Positions 1-9,552 of a stretch of 64,000 bases of DNA are shown piece after piece; positions within the stretch are counted from its first letter, which is position 1; the number at the start of each line of letters is the position of its first letter. Source of the DNA: Acetobacter ascendens (lineage in GTDB: Bacteria > Pseudomonadota > Alphaproteobacteria > Acetobacterales > Acetobacteraceae); the NCBI RefSeq assembly GCF_001766235.1, contig NZ_CP015164.1, forward strand, positions 1,206,501 through 1,270,500, written 5' to 3'. The notes under the pieces were generated by a model. It ran no database searches. It saw nothing but the letters and a program-made list of their open reading frames with translations, and had not been told where the DNA came from. The position numbers and the translations under genes were made by a program.

Positions 1-497
1 GAGAGCGTTCCGTTAGGAACATAAATGATCTCGTGGTTCGTATCCAGTAACACAGTGCGGAACATTTCAATGGATGTCACGGTGCCCGAACTGCCGCCCG
101 CAGTAATAGAATCCCCCACCTTAAAAGGACGGAACAGCAGAATCAGAACACCGCCAGCAAAGTTTGCAAGGCTACCCTGCAACGCCATACCAACAGCCAA
201 GCCCGCTGCACCCAACACCGCAACAAACGACGTTGTTGCAATACCAACCATAGAGGCAACGCTGATCAGCAAAAGAGCTTTGAGAAACAGGCCGACAACA
301 CTTAGTAAAAAACCACGTAGTGTTGGTTCTATATGGCTGGCGGTCATCATCCGGCTCATTGCCCGCATTACAGCGTTAACAACTTTCCAGCCTACAAAAA
401 GAACAATCAATGCCAGAACAAACTGGCTTACATACCCTAACAATACAGGCAACAGACCGCTTAATTGCGCCCAAATTGAATGAACCTGATTTTCCAT
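1..497 (-). CDS. MscS-family mechanosensitive channel, C-terminus cut by window edge
   Basis: Reading the minus strand from the ATG at 497 gives 165 residues before the window ends. Hydrophobic segments lie at about residues 15-40 and 63-90, followed by the glycine/alanine-rich pore helix TM3 (about 95-125, containing AAGLAVGMALQGSLANF) and the FRPFKVGD turn that leads into the cytoplasmic beta domain in MscS channels. These proteins release solutes through the inner membrane on osmotic downshift. The start is preceded by AGGGATG. The cytoplasmic vestibule lies outside the window, so ion selectivity and full length cannot be judged. Confident family call. Confidence 0.9.
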   Translation of the reverse strand, partial: MENQVHSIWAQLSGLLPVLLGYVSQFVLALIVLFVGWKVVNAVMRAMSRMMTASHIEPTLRGFLLSVVGLFLKALLLISVASMVGIATTSFVAVLGAAGLAVGMALQGSLANFAGGVLILLFRPFKVGDSITAGGSSGTVTSIEMFRTVLLDTNHEIIYVPNGTL

Positions 498-914
498 AAT
501 CATCCCTAAATCATATTTCGCGTGCGTTACATGGTAGCATGCAACGTCCGCAGATTCCTGACATGGTAGGATATTTCACTGCTATCCGTCATCATTATGG
601 CCGGACTAAAATTTACACATGTCGTTGTAAATTACTTAACTGCGCATCACTGCCGCAATCAGAATACCCGCCCCGCACTGGTTTATGATGAAGTGAATTT
701 CCACGTTTAATTTGCGTAAACTCATCAACATGCATACGCTGTAATAAGACTGAGCAAGCGATACAAGCTGATTGGCAAGCCGATTTAATAGCCACATGCG
801 TATGCCACCATAATGTTGTGGGCATACGCATCTGTTTGGCGCCTAAAGTCACATAACTGTTATTAATATTTTACCATCATGAATGTAGGTGACATATTTC
901 AAAAGCAATTATCG
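498..914. other. Intergenic region, nothing convincing
   Basis: About 417 bases between the MscS gene and the sorbosone-dehydrogenase-like gene, both on the minus strand. A 79-codon minus-strand frame at 613-852 has no recognisable domain and odd His/Cys-rich composition, so I do not call it. The part near 498-600 should hold the MscS promoter, but I see no clear hexamers. Confidence 0.5.
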
Positions 915-2255
915 CTATGGGTTCCGGCCTGTTACACGCCACACAACATTGCCAACATCATCAGCAACTAGCAACGCGCCGGAACGATCAAGTGCCAAGC
1001 CAACTGGCCGCCCATGCACATGAGATTCATCAGGTGCCAAAAAGCCCGTAAGCACATCTATCGGCATTCCTGCTGGCTGCCCATCGGCAAAGGGAACATA
1101 GATAACCTTGTAACCACTTTTGGGCCTACGGTTCCATGATCCGTGTTGCGCCACGAACAATCCATGCCGCCATGCATCAGGAAGTTGAGTGGCATCATGA
1201 GAAAACGCAATCCCGATGGAAGCTGTATGTGCCCCAACCGCGTAATCAGGCACAACAGCTTGCGCCACAAGATCGGGACGCTGGGGTGAAACACGGCTAT
1301 CAACATGCTGGCCATAATAGCTATAAGGCCAACCGTAAAACGCGCCTTCCTTCACGGCGGTAATGTAATCTGGCACAAGGTCACTGCCTATTTCATCCCG
1401 CTCATTCACCGCCACCCAGAGGGCACCGCTATCTGGCTCAAAAGCCAAGCCATTTGGGTTACGCAGCCCGGTTGCATATGGGGTAAGCTTGCCTGTGGAA
1501 AGGTCAAGTTTGTCTATCCGTGCCCGCCCCTCTTCAACCTCTATACCGTTATCAGCAACGTTGCTGTTAGATCCGATAGTTACGTACAGAAAGCTGCCAT
1601 CTGGGCTTGCAAGTAAGTTTTTGGTCCAGTGATGGTTATATCCTGCAGGTAGATCCACCACTTTGGTGCCGGGCGTATTAATCTGCGTATCGCCATCATG
1701 ATAGGAAAAGCGCAAAATCTCATTGGCATTGGCGACATAGAGATCGTTTCCTATAAGCGCCATCCCAAACGGAGAATAAAGATGATCCAGAAAAACCGTG
1801 CGTATATCTGCGGTTCCGTTCCCTGAGGTATCACGCAGCAGAATAATCCGGTTCGGGCTGGCATCGCCCGCACCAGCCTTACTCATTACAAGCCCGGCAA
1901 TACGATTTTTAACGCTTTTAACGTCCGTTTTTGGAGAGTTACTCTCGGCCACCAGAATGTCACCGTTGGGCAACTTATAGAGCCATCGCGGATGGTTCAG
2001 GTTTTTTGCATAAACCGTGACTGCCAACCCCTGCGCGGGTGATGGTGCCTGCGTGCCTGACCACCCGATAGGCGTTGCAATATTAACCGTTGGGAACAAG
2101 GTATGGTTGGGTTTGGGAAGATCAGGACTAGGGCCAAACCCAGACGCAATAGGCAACTCTGCTGCTTCTGGATGCAACAAAAGTTTCCACCCAGCGGCAC
2201 CAATAACCGCAAGGCTCAGCACTCCGACACCAGCCCAGTACACCCATGTTTTCAT
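915..2255 (-). CDS. Sorbosone dehydrogenase family (PQQ-type) periplasmic protein
   Basis: 446 residues with one N-terminal membrane anchor (about residues 4-24), then a six-bladed propeller fold of the glucose/sorbosone dehydrogenase family. Family marks include the repeated DILVAES-, DLYVAN-, [10 protein letters not shown]-, [12 protein letters not shown]- and [10 protein letters not shown]-type strands. Relatives are quinoprotein sugar or aldehyde dehydrogenases that act on the periplasmic side and pass electrons to ubiquinone, as expected in acetic acid bacteria. The substrate cannot be read from sequence. It stands alone, separated from the cyd operon by a stem-loop at 2462-2489. Start chosen at the ATG preceded by GAGAGA. 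Confidence 0.85.
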   Translation of the reverse strand: MKTWVYWAGVGVLSLAVIGAAGWKLLLHPEAAELPIASGFGPSPDLPKPNHTLFPTVNIATPIGWSGTQAPSPAQGLAVTVYAKNLNHPRWLYKLPNGDILVAESNSPKTDVKSVKNRIAGLVMSKAGAGDASPNRIILLRDTSGNGTADIRTVFLDHLYSPFGMALIGNDLYVANANEILRFSYHDGDTQINTPGTKVVDLPAGYNHHWTKNLLASPDGSFLYVTIGSNSNVADNGIEVEEGRARIDKLDLSTGKLTPYATGLRNPNGLAFEPDSGALWVAVNERDEIGSDLVPDYITAVKEGAFYGWPYSYYGQHVDSRVSPQRPDLVAQAVVPDYAVGAHTASIGIAFSHDATQLPDAWRHGLFVAQHGSWNRRPKSGYKVIYVPFADGQPAGMPIDVLTGFLAPDESHVHGRPVGLALDRSGALLVADDVGNVVWRVTGRNP

Positions 2256-2461
2256 AACATTCTCTCGGTTCTATGTTACGACCAAGATCATGCACCCAAC
2301 AAAGAAACCTTTGCTCTATTTTCGGAATAAAAACCAAGAACAAGGCAAGTTTAAGCACAACAGCATGATCGTCTGGTCAATGCGTAGTGCCTGTGTAACA
2401 TCCGAACATCTCGGTGAGTTCCACTGCCCGCCATTTATATTGTCTGCTTAACCTCATAAGC

Positions 2462-2489
2462 GCGCCACCCGCATATATTGGGGTGGCGC
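2462..2489 (-). terminator. Stem-loop after the cyd operon
   Basis: GCGCCACCC (2462-2470) pairs perfectly with GGGTGGCGC (2481-2489) around a ten-base loop, about 30 bases beyond the last small ORF of the cyd operon. The T-rich stretch lies on the plus-strand side (ATATTTATTTT), so for the minus-strand operon it lacks a textbook U-tract. It may act as a 3' end stabiliser or a weak terminator. Confidence 0.5.
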
Positions 2490-2519
2490 ATATTTATTTT
2501 ATGGAAACCAGCGCCGCCC

Positions 2520-2597
2520 TTACCGGTAAGCAATAAGGTAAAGGCCCATATACACAACGGGAATAAAGAAAATAATCCGTTCAAGATCACCCATCAT
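2520..2597 (-). CDS. 25-residue membrane peptide at the end of the cyd operon
   Basis: A tiny ORF starting with tandem ATGs and encoding about 25 residues: a short acidic/basic head (MGDLER) and one hydrophobic helix ending in LIAYR. It begins only two bases after the stop of the CydX-like gene, a spacing typical of translational coupling. Cytochrome bd operons often end with one or two single-helix accessory peptides. I recognise no named family here, so the function is inferred only from position. Confidence 0.5.
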   Translation of the reverse strand: MMGDLERIIFFIPVVYMGLYLIAYR

Positions 2598-2599
2598 AG

Positions 2600-2797
2600 T
2601 CAGATTTCCTCATCAGATGAAAGGTTGGATTGAGCATCCAGCATAATAGCCCCTGCCCCAGAAATTAGGATGATCATGACCGTGCCGATCACCCATGCAA
2701 AATACCACGGCCCTTGGTCCCCCACAAACACGGCAAACAGCAGAGAAACAACAAGAACAACAGCCAGACCGGCCAGACGCAAAAGCTTTGTCATCAC
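2600..2797 (-). CDS. cydX: CydX-like small subunit with an extra N-terminal helix
   Basis: 65 residues with two predicted helices (about 5-25 and 31-53). Residues 31-39 read WYFAWVIGT, which matches the conserved start of CydX (MWYFAWILGT in Escherichia coli), the single-helix subunit that stabilises the haem site of cytochrome bd. Here the motif is not at the N-terminus but follows an additional hydrophobic helix and a GDQGP linker, and the protein ends in an acidic tail (SSDEEI) as CydX often does. The gene starts ten bases after cydB stops. Subunit identity is a motif-based inference supported by context. Confidence 0.65.
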   Translation of the reverse strand: MMTKLLRLAGLAVVLVVSLLFAVFVGDQGPWYFAWVIGTVMIILISGAGAIMLDAQSNLSSDEEI

Positions 2798-2807
2798 GAC
2801 CTCACAA

Positions 2808-3947
2808 TCAGTAGCTATGGCTATCGTTTACGACATCAACGGTATGAACCTTGCCGCGCATGACGTAATAACACCAAGAAGTGTAGGCTAGAATGATCGG
2901 CACAAAAATGGCTGCAACGGCTAGCATACAGCCCAAGCCATATGCGCTTGCTGTGCTGTTCCATACCGTCAGACTTTGATCTGGCACGGTGGATGATGGC
3001 ATAAGAAATGGGAACATGGCACAACCCACTGTCATGATAGTACCAGCCCATGCGCCAAGCCCCAACCACCAGGCAACCGCAGTGCGACCAGCCGCCAGCA
3101 TGGCAGAACCTGCCAACATGCAGCTTACCCCCATAAGAGGTAACACCCATAAGGCAGGATGATTACGGAAATTATGCATCCATCCCCCGGCAACCATTGC
3201 CACAGATTGACCATGTAGCGGGTTTGCTGGCATGGCCGGGTTAACCGGAGCTGTCATGACAAACCCGGTCAAAAACTGCATCCATATACCACCGGCCACA
3301 AACAGGATGGCCGCAAATATACCTCCGGCAATAGCGTAATATCGTGCACGTGCCCAAATAGGGTTATCGGCCCGCAACATCAGCATGGCCCCGCCCTGAT
3401 AAATACTTAGGCTAACGGACATAAGGCCACACAAAATAGCAAAGGGATTAAGCAGATAGGATAGGAAGGATTCATCCTGATAATACTGCCCTGTCCAGCC
3501 AAAGTGGTATCCTACCCCTTCCAGAATATTCCCAAAGGCTGCGCCATAGATAAACATTGGCACAAAGCCCGAAACAAGAAACACCCAATCCCAGCTTGCA
3601 CGCCATATTTTGCTATCTGCCTTGGAGCGATATTCAAATGCGACTGGCCGCAAGATCATGCTAAACAGCAGCGTGATCATGACCACATAAAAAACCGAGA
3701 ATGATGTGCCGTAGAGTGTAGGAAAAGCGGCAAAAATCGCCCCTCCCCCCAAAATGAACCAGACTTGGTTACCATCCCAATGCGGGCCAATAATGTTAAG
3801 TGCCGTACGGCGTTCGGCATCATTACGCCCCACAAAGCGCAGCAATGTGCCAACCCCCATATCCATGCCAACCATGGTGCCAAGGCCTATAAACAGCACA
3901 CCCAGCATAACGGCCCAGACTATCTTCAGTATCGCATAAAGTTCCAT
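2808..3947 (-). CDS. cydB: Cytochrome bd ubiquinol oxidase subunit II
   Basis: 379 residues with eight or nine hydrophobic segments. The N-terminus (YAILKIVWAVMLGVLFIGLG then DMGVG) and the GPHWDGNQVWFILGGGA block are hallmarks of CydB. With CydA it forms the inner-membrane bd oxidase that reduces oxygen to water with ubiquinol and has high oxygen affinity. It lies 14 bases downstream of cydA with the small subunit genes following, so the four genes are probably one transcript. Length is normal for the family. Confidence 0.93.
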   Translation of the reverse strand: MELYAILKIVWAVMLGVLFIGLGTMVGMDMGVGTLLRFVGRNDAERRTALNIIGPHWDGNQVWFILGGGAIFAAFPTLYGTSFSVFYVVMITLLFSMILRPVAFEYRSKADSKIWRASWDWVFLVSGFVPMFIYGAAFGNILEGVGYHFGWTGQYYQDESFLSYLLNPFAILCGLMSVSLSIYQGGAMLMLRADNPIWARARYYAIAGGIFAAILFVAGGIWMQFLTGFVMTAPVNPAMPANPLHGQSVAMVAGGWMHNFRNHPALWVLPLMGVSCMLAGSAMLAAGRTAVAWWLGLGAWAGTIMTVGCAMFPFLMPSSTVPDQSLTVWNSTASAYGLGCMLAVAAIFVPIILAYTSWCYYVMRGKVHTVDVVNDSHSY

Positions 3948-3961
3948 ATCACCGTTTCCTG

Positions 3962-5575
3962 TCAGGAGGCTGTGGGGTGCATGTCAAAGGCAGATGGTTT
4001 GGGAGCATCATGCTGCGCATGGGGTTCCATACTGTCGTGCTCTGGCCCCAGACGCGCGAACTTGAACATGAGGTAAAGTTCTGCGGCAATAAACACGCTG
4101 TAAAGCAACACAAAACCGATCAACGAGAACACCATGTAAGACACACCGTGGCTTGAAGCTGACAGAAAGGTAGGCAGCCAGCCAAATACTGTCCACGGTT
4201 GACGGCCTGCTTCAGCCGTAATCCACCCAAATTCTGTTGCCAAAATTGGCAAAGGGATAGACCACATACACAGTTTTAGAAGAAGTTTATTATGCTCCAA
4301 CCGACGTTTCAGGCTGACATAAGCTGAGACTGCAAACAGCGCGAAGAACCATAGAGATAGAAACACCATAAACCGAAAAGACCAGAACGTAACAAACACG
4401 TTGGGGAGAATATCGGGCTGGGTTGCTTTCACCACAGTGTCAATCTGGTCTTCGGGAATGTTCGTTACATCTTGATTGGGCGCATGGCGGGCCGCTAATA
4501 GGCCGTATCCCATATCCTGCTCATGCTGTGTAAACAGCGTAAGATCTGCATCGCTATGTGTTACGCCATAGCGGCGCAGAGCGCTCACGGCTTCAATACC
4601 CGAACGAATACGCGGTCCGGCAGCGTCTTCCAGTTCGTGCATACCGGTAATGGGTTGATCAAACGTATGAGTAATCAGCGGAGTAAGTACAAACGGCACA
4701 CCAACTTCAAAATGGTTTTCCTGCTTGGCATCATCCGGCAGAGCAGCCAAAATCCACGGCTCAAACGGCGGTTTACTGGTGTGCCAAAGTCCTTCAATCG
4801 CTGCAATTTTGGTCGGCTGTTTTTCATAATCCAACCGACCCAGCACGTCTCCCAGCGTGATGACTGCCACAGTGGAGATAATACCAAACAGCGCCGCCAT
4901 ACGGAACGAACGTGCTGCAAACTGCCGGTGCTGACCGCGCAAAAGATAAAAAGCACTAATCCCCATAACAAACATTGCCGCAGAAACGTAACCCGCAACA
5001 GATGTATGTACAAACTTGGCCTGTGCATCTGGGTTGAAAACCAGATTTACAAAGCTTTCAAACTGCATCCGCATAGTTTCAGGATCAAAATGCGCACCTT
5101 CGGGCATATTCATCCCGGCATTGGCAATTAAAATCCACAGGGCTGACAAATTAGAGCCCAGAGCCACCAAATAGGTGATGGCCAAATGCGCCTGCTTGCT
5201 CAGCCGGTCCCAGCCAAAAAACATGAGACCTACAAACGTAGATTCCATAAAAAAGGCCATAAGACCTTCAATAGCCAAGGGCGTACCGAACATATCCCCA
5301 AAGAAATGGGAATACATGGACCAGTTGGTGCCAAACTCAAATTCCATTGTAATGCCGGTTGCAACACCAATGGCAAAGTTAATACCAAACAGTTTACCCC
5401 AAAACTGCGCCATATCTTTATAAATCTGTCGGCCGGTAACAACGTAAACCGTTTCCATAGCTGCCAGCATGAATGTAAGGCCGAGGGTAAGCGGCACAAA
5501 CATGAAATGGTACAATGCCGTCAACGCAAATTGAAAGCGTGACAGATCGACGACATTGGGATCAATAAATTCCAC
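3962..5575 (-). CDS. cydA: Cytochrome bd ubiquinol oxidase subunit I
   Basis: 537 residues, close in sequence to the Escherichia coli protein. The haem b595 ligand His is in LYHFMFVPLT (residue 23), the second His in KFVHTSVAGY, and the Met ligand of b558 in FRFMVF. GINFAIGVATGITMEF and the long quinol-binding Q-loop between about residues 255 and 390 are present, placing it in the long-loop type rather than the short-loop CIO type. The start appears to be GTG at 5575 with GGAG eleven bases upstream, because no ATG precedes the conserved VDLSRFQFALTA. Located 65 bases after cydC on the same strand. Confidence 0.93.
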   Translation of the reverse strand: MEFIDPNVVDLSRFQFALTALYHFMFVPLTLGLTFMLAAMETVYVVTGRQIYKDMAQFWGKLFGINFAIGVATGITMEFEFGTNWSMYSHFFGDMFGTPLAIEGLMAFFMESTFVGLMFFGWDRLSKQAHLAITYLVALGSNLSALWILIANAGMNMPEGAHFDPETMRMQFESFVNLVFNPDAQAKFVHTSVAGYVSAAMFVMGISAFYLLRGQHRQFAARSFRMAALFGIISTVAVITLGDVLGRLDYEKQPTKIAAIEGLWHTSKPPFEPWILAALPDDAKQENHFEVGVPFVLTPLITHTFDQPITGMHELEDAAGPRIRSGIEAVSALRRYGVTHSDADLTLFTQHEQDMGYGLLAARHAPNQDVTNIPEDQIDTVVKATQPDILPNVFVTFWSFRFMVFLSLWFFALFAVSAYVSLKRRLEHNKLLLKLCMWSIPLPILATEFGWITAEAGRQPWTVFGWLPTFLSASSHGVSYMVFSLIGFVLLYSVFIAAELYLMFKFARLGPEHDSMEPHAQHDAPKPSAFDMHPTAS

Positions 5576-5640
5576 CGTCAGATCTCCTGATTACGGTAAA
5601 AGCAAATAAGGATTTTGGGGAAGATCAGGTTATCGTCGGA

Positions 5641-7333
5641 TCATGGCGCTCTCCCGGCCTCATGAAACCGACCTTCTTCAACGCACACGATACGGTCCAT
5701 CAATCCCGCTACTGTAGGATTATGGGTAATGCACATTATGGTTACCTGCGGCGGCAGTGCAGAGAGCAAGGCAGCCATAAGCTCCTGCTCTGTCTGTGTA
5801 TCCAGCCCTTCGGTCGGCTCATCTAAAATGATCCATGCAGACGCACGCAACACAATCTGCGCTATGGCCAACCTTCGCGCCTGACCGCCAGAAAGACGCA
5901 CCCCCTCTTCACCAATCAAGGTATCCAACCCAGCCGGCTCAGCGCGAACAAACTCTGCCAGTTGCGCAATTTGTAATGCCCGCCACATTTCTTCCTCTGT
6001 GGCATTGGGGCAGGCAATAATCAGGTTACGACGGATACTGCCCTGAAACAGGTGATAGTCCTGCGCCACCACACCAATGTGTTGCGCCATGACATCCGCA
6101 TCGACGTTTTTCAGATCGACGTGGCCAAAACTGGCTGTTCCTTCCTGATAATCGTAAAAACGGAACAACAGATTGATCAGCGTGCTTTTACCTGCTCCTG
6201 ATGGCCCAACAAGAGCGACATGTTCTCCTTGCTGGATCAATAAATTTGCATGCCGCAACGCCCAGTGTTTTGCCCCAGGATAACGCATTCCCAAGTTACA
6301 AAAACACAGATTCAATGGTTGAACTGGCGAGACCGTTACGGCAGGCACAGGCACGCATGGAGGCTGATCACATACAGCAAATACGCGCTGCGCTGCCACA
6401 CGCACATGCCCTAATAGTTGCCACGCTGCCGGCAAAGGCCCCACAACATCAAACGCAGCAAGCCCCCCCCAACGCCAACATAGGCAAACATGCAGCGGAA
6501 AGAGTGCCCGCATGATAAGCATGTGCAGCAAGAACCAGCATTGCCACAGCGCTTAGCGTGCCAATAATAGCGTTGAGGAAACGCGCGCCTCCTTCAAGCA
6601 GCAAAACCTTTTGGCGGTATAAGCGAATATTGGTTTGTTGGTCTGCAATATGTTTTTGCACACCGTCAGCAGCGCCAAGAAACATAAATTCGCCCATGCC
6701 TTGCAGGATCTCTGTCAGATCTGCATGCATAATGTCTTGCTGAAGGCTTATTTGCGCGATTGCTGGTGCTGAAAGCTTAGCTGTTATCAGCGGGATTATG
6801 ATTCCACACAGCAATAAGCTTGCAGCCAAAACCAAAGCTGCTGAAAGAGAAAATAAACCTGTTATCCCCACATATACTACGCAGCAGATGGCTGCCGCAG
6901 CAAAAGGCAGCATGACTTCCAGATAAAATTGCCCCATCCGGTCTGTATCAGACACAAAGCGGAACAACATATCCCCACTACGCTGCTGAGCCTGAACGGC
7001 GGGAGCCTGCGGCGCAAGCCTATCAAAACTCCACGCCCGCACACGCCCAATAAACCGTAGCGTGGTATCATGCGTCACCACACGTTCCAGATACCGGGTA
7101 AGAATACGCACAGTGGCAAAAAATCTGACACCTACCGCAGGCAGGAAGATGTTAAAGGCATTTTGCGCCACAATTCCACCAAGGCCGGCTACTGCCGCAT
7201 CTGCCAAAAGCCAACCGGACAAAAACAACAGTCCAAAATTAGCCAGAGATGCCACAACTGCCAAAGCAAGCCCTATCAGCATTTCGCGCCGAATAGGCCG
7301 CATCAGCACAGCAAGGCGTAAAAACGGCATCAT
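5641..7333 (-). pseudogene. cydC: cydC ABC transporter half, frameshifted in a G8 tract
   Basis: CydC and CydD form the inner-membrane exporter of glutathione/cysteine and haem-linked redox components that is needed to assemble cytochrome bd. The first frame (6449-7333) encodes six helices up to MLALGG; the second frame (through 5641) resumes with LAAFDVVGPLPAAWQLLG and carries the ATPase domain: Walker A GPSGAGKST, signature [13 protein letters not shown], Walker B WIILDEPTEGLD. The frames meet at eight consecutive G (plus-strand C run 6463-6470). Seven G would restore one continuous protein. The ATG overlaps the cydD stop as ATGA. It is either a true inactivation, a phase-variable tract, ribosomal or polymerase slippage, or a sequencing error. 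Confidence 0.85.
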
Positions 7334-9033
7334 GCTGCGTGCTCCAACATATGTAAGCCGTTAAAAATCAGCCCTTTATGCACCCGCAATACTTGCCCTG
7401 CGTGATTGATAATTGCCCCGCGGTGAGCAATCACAATGACAATACGGTTAAGTGCAATACGCGCGATAGCGGCAGCCACATGTTGCTCGCTTTTGGGGTC
7501 AAGATGGGCTGTAGGTTCATCCAGAATGAGAATTTGCGGGTTCCGCAACAACACACGCGCCAATGCTAAGCGCTGCACCTCCCCGCCAGACAGACAGGCC
7601 CCACGCTCTCCTATGAGGGTATCAACCCCCTGAGGTAGAGCCTCGATAAACGAAAGCGCATCAGCTTGCCGCGCTACATTGCGAAGGCTTGCCATATCTG
7701 CTTGCGGGTTTGCCATACGCAAGTTGTCCACCACTGAGCCATGTACAAGACAAGGCCGTTGGGGCACCCAACCAATGCAAGACTGCCAATGCGCATGTGC
7801 TATGCCATGAGCATCTTCCGCAACAATACGTCCCGCAATGGGTGATAACAGGCCAAGCAGAACGCGTACTAGCGTTGTTTTACCTGCACCGCTCTCCCCC
7901 GTTATCAAGCTGAGTGTGCCACGTGTAAATGTGCAATTTATATTGGATAAAACAGTCCTACCTGCTTCATATTCCGCTGATAAATTCTCACACTTTACAG
8001 ATACAAGAGGTTCTATAATTGGCTGATTGGCATGACGTGTTGCTACAGAAGAGAGCGCGAACAGTTTGCTAATAGCCACCATAGCTGCAGTTGCATTTTG
8101 CCGCGCATGATAACTGGCAGAAAAAGCCCGCAACGACATGAAGTATTCTGGCGCCAGAAGCAGCACAAGAAAAGCAGACTGGAAATCTACCTTTCCCTCC
8201 AGCAAACGGGCACCAAACACAACAGCTACAAGAGCAATGGAAAGGCTAGCAAAAAACTCCAATACCGCGGAGGTAAGAAATGCCACCTTCATGACCGACA
8301 TGGTTGTGCAGCGGTATTCATCTGCCATGTTGGCCACTGCGGCAACGGCATCCCGCGCACGACCAAACAGCCGCAAGGTTGTCATACCTTGCAGTGCATC
8401 CAAAAAGGATGAACCCAGCAGCAGCAACTGAGTCCACTGCCGATCCATAATAGCCTGCGCCCGATACCCAACCAGCGCCATAAAAACAGGAATAAGCGGC
8501 CCGGTGCAGGCCAGAATTAGAAAACTCCAGCCATCCAGATGCAAAACGGTTGCCAATATCATAAATGGCAACACCACCATCATGGCCGCACGTGGAATAT
8601 ACTGGGCAAAATAGGGTTCTAACCCTTCCACCCCAGCATCCAGCGCTGTAACTGTTTCCCCTGTTGCGTAGCTGGCCATGCCCACGGGGCCAACATTAAA
8701 CAAATGCTGTAACAGCTCACTTCGTAAACTGGAGGTAAGACGCAGGCTTCCTTGCGCGGCAACCATATCGGCCACCCATTGCAGCAACGCACGAGCAACA
8801 AGAAAAATACCCAACCACTTTAAAGCCGGAATCTCGGCCATTAAAGCGTGATCCTGAAAAGCAAGATCTGCAACAATTTGTGCAAAAACAATAAGTTGCA
8901 GCACCAGCATTACGGCAGCAGCACCACCAAGCAGCACTGCCGCACCAAGCCAAAGACTGATACGCCGTGTAAAGCCCGCAAGGGATTTGTTGCCCGAAGA
9001 TTGCATCATCACTTTCACACTCATTGCCCCCAT
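7330..9033 (-). CDS. cydD: Thiol/haem ABC exporter subunit CydD
   Basis: 567 residues: six transmembrane helices in the first 330 residues, then an ATPase domain with GESGAGKTTL (Walker A), CLSGGEVQRLALARVLL (signature) and LILDEPTAHLD (Walker B). Partner of CydC; the pair exports glutathione or cysteine to the periplasm and is required for bd oxidase maturation. The order cydDCAB and the four-base overlap with cydC indicate one operon. Alternative start at 9024 (ATGAGTGTG) is possible because GGGGGCA lies just upstream of it. Because cydC is broken, this half may have no functional partner unless the frameshift is bypassed. Confidence 0.9.
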   Translation of the reverse strand: MGAMSVKVMMQSSGNKSLAGFTRRISLWLGAAVLLGGAAAVMLVLQLIVFAQIVADLAFQDHALMAEIPALKWLGIFLVARALLQWVADMVAAQGSLRLTSSLRSELLQHLFNVGPVGMASYATGETVTALDAGVEGLEPYFAQYIPRAAMMVVLPFMILATVLHLDGWSFLILACTGPLIPVFMALVGYRAQAIMDRQWTQLLLLGSSFLDALQGMTTLRLFGRARDAVAAVANMADEYRCTTMSVMKVAFLTSAVLEFFASLSIALVAVVFGARLLEGKVDFQSAFLVLLLAPEYFMSLRAFSASYHARQNATAAMVAISKLFALSSVATRHANQPIIEPLVSVKCENLSAEYEAGRTVLSNINCTFTRGTLSLITGESGAGKTTLVRVLLGLLSPIAGRIVAEDAHGIAHAHWQSCIGWVPQRPCLVHGSVVDNLRMANPQADMASLRNVARQADALSFIEALPQGVDTLIGERGACLSGGEVQRLALARVLLRNPQILILDEPTAHLDPKSEQHVAAAIARIALNRIVIVIAHRGAIINHAGQVLRVHKGLIFNGLHMLEHAA

Positions 9034-9095
9034 TCCCCACCATCACAAAGGAACTGGATGAGGATTTAAGAAGCATTACGACTTTATTCATAATT

Positions 9096-9123
9096 AATGT
9101 AATTATGTATTTATTTATGTCAA
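9096..9123 (-). promoter_or_regulatory. Candidate promoter of the cydDCAB operon
   Basis: On the minus strand, TTGACA (9118-9123) is followed after 16 bases by TACATT (9096-9101), in an AT-rich stretch about 65-90 bases upstream of cydD. The -35 box is perfect and the -10 matches four of six bases. No FNR-type palindrome was seen beside it. Confidence 0.5.
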
Positions 9124-9552
9124 GGAGTGCGGCGAAAGGATATTTTTAAAATATGTTTTGTATGAGGTGTATTCTTAGCTACCTCCAAGGCACATCAACC
9201 CAACACTTACATTTTTTTATTAACTATATCACGATGAATAAGTATGAAGAAAGGCTGCTGATAATGCGGCCATAGGTACATATAAGCTGTATAGTTAAGG
9301 GCCTGCCGACCAACCATGAAGGAAGATAGCACCTGCCTTCAGCACTTCCCTTAAAAGACTGCGCGGTCGTCAATCAGAGGATGGGAATTGCCATAATAAA
9401 TTTTCGGTAGATGTTAATAACTCTTCGGCCTCTATTGCCGACAAAACGCATGGCGCCAATTTGTTGCAAGGATTACGAGAGTAAGCGGCAGATTGCCGAA
9501 TATACCCTTAAAAAGTCATTTCCAGCATTTATTTGTAAAATGAAGCCCTTTA
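9124..9552. other. Intergenic region without a clear gene
   Basis: About 430 bases between the cydD promoter and the IS5-family element. A minus-strand frame ending at about 9367 reads an acidic 40-residue tail (with AIEAEELL) that could be the end of a degraded gene, but nothing identifies it. No RNA gene was recognised. Confidence 0.35.

Noticed and set aside
25-483. Plus-strand 152-codon frame
   Set aside because: It is the complement of the MscS gene, whose minus-strand translation shows the full TM3 motif.
613-852. Minus-strand 79-codon frame between MscS and the sorbosone-dehydrogenase-like gene
   Set aside because: No domain, no ribosome site, His/Cys-rich composition untypical of the genome; treated as noncoding.
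9091-9123. FNR-type site in front of the cyd operon
   Set aside because: Only loose half-sites are present; none reaches TTGAT-N4-ATCAA, unlike the site upstream of frc.
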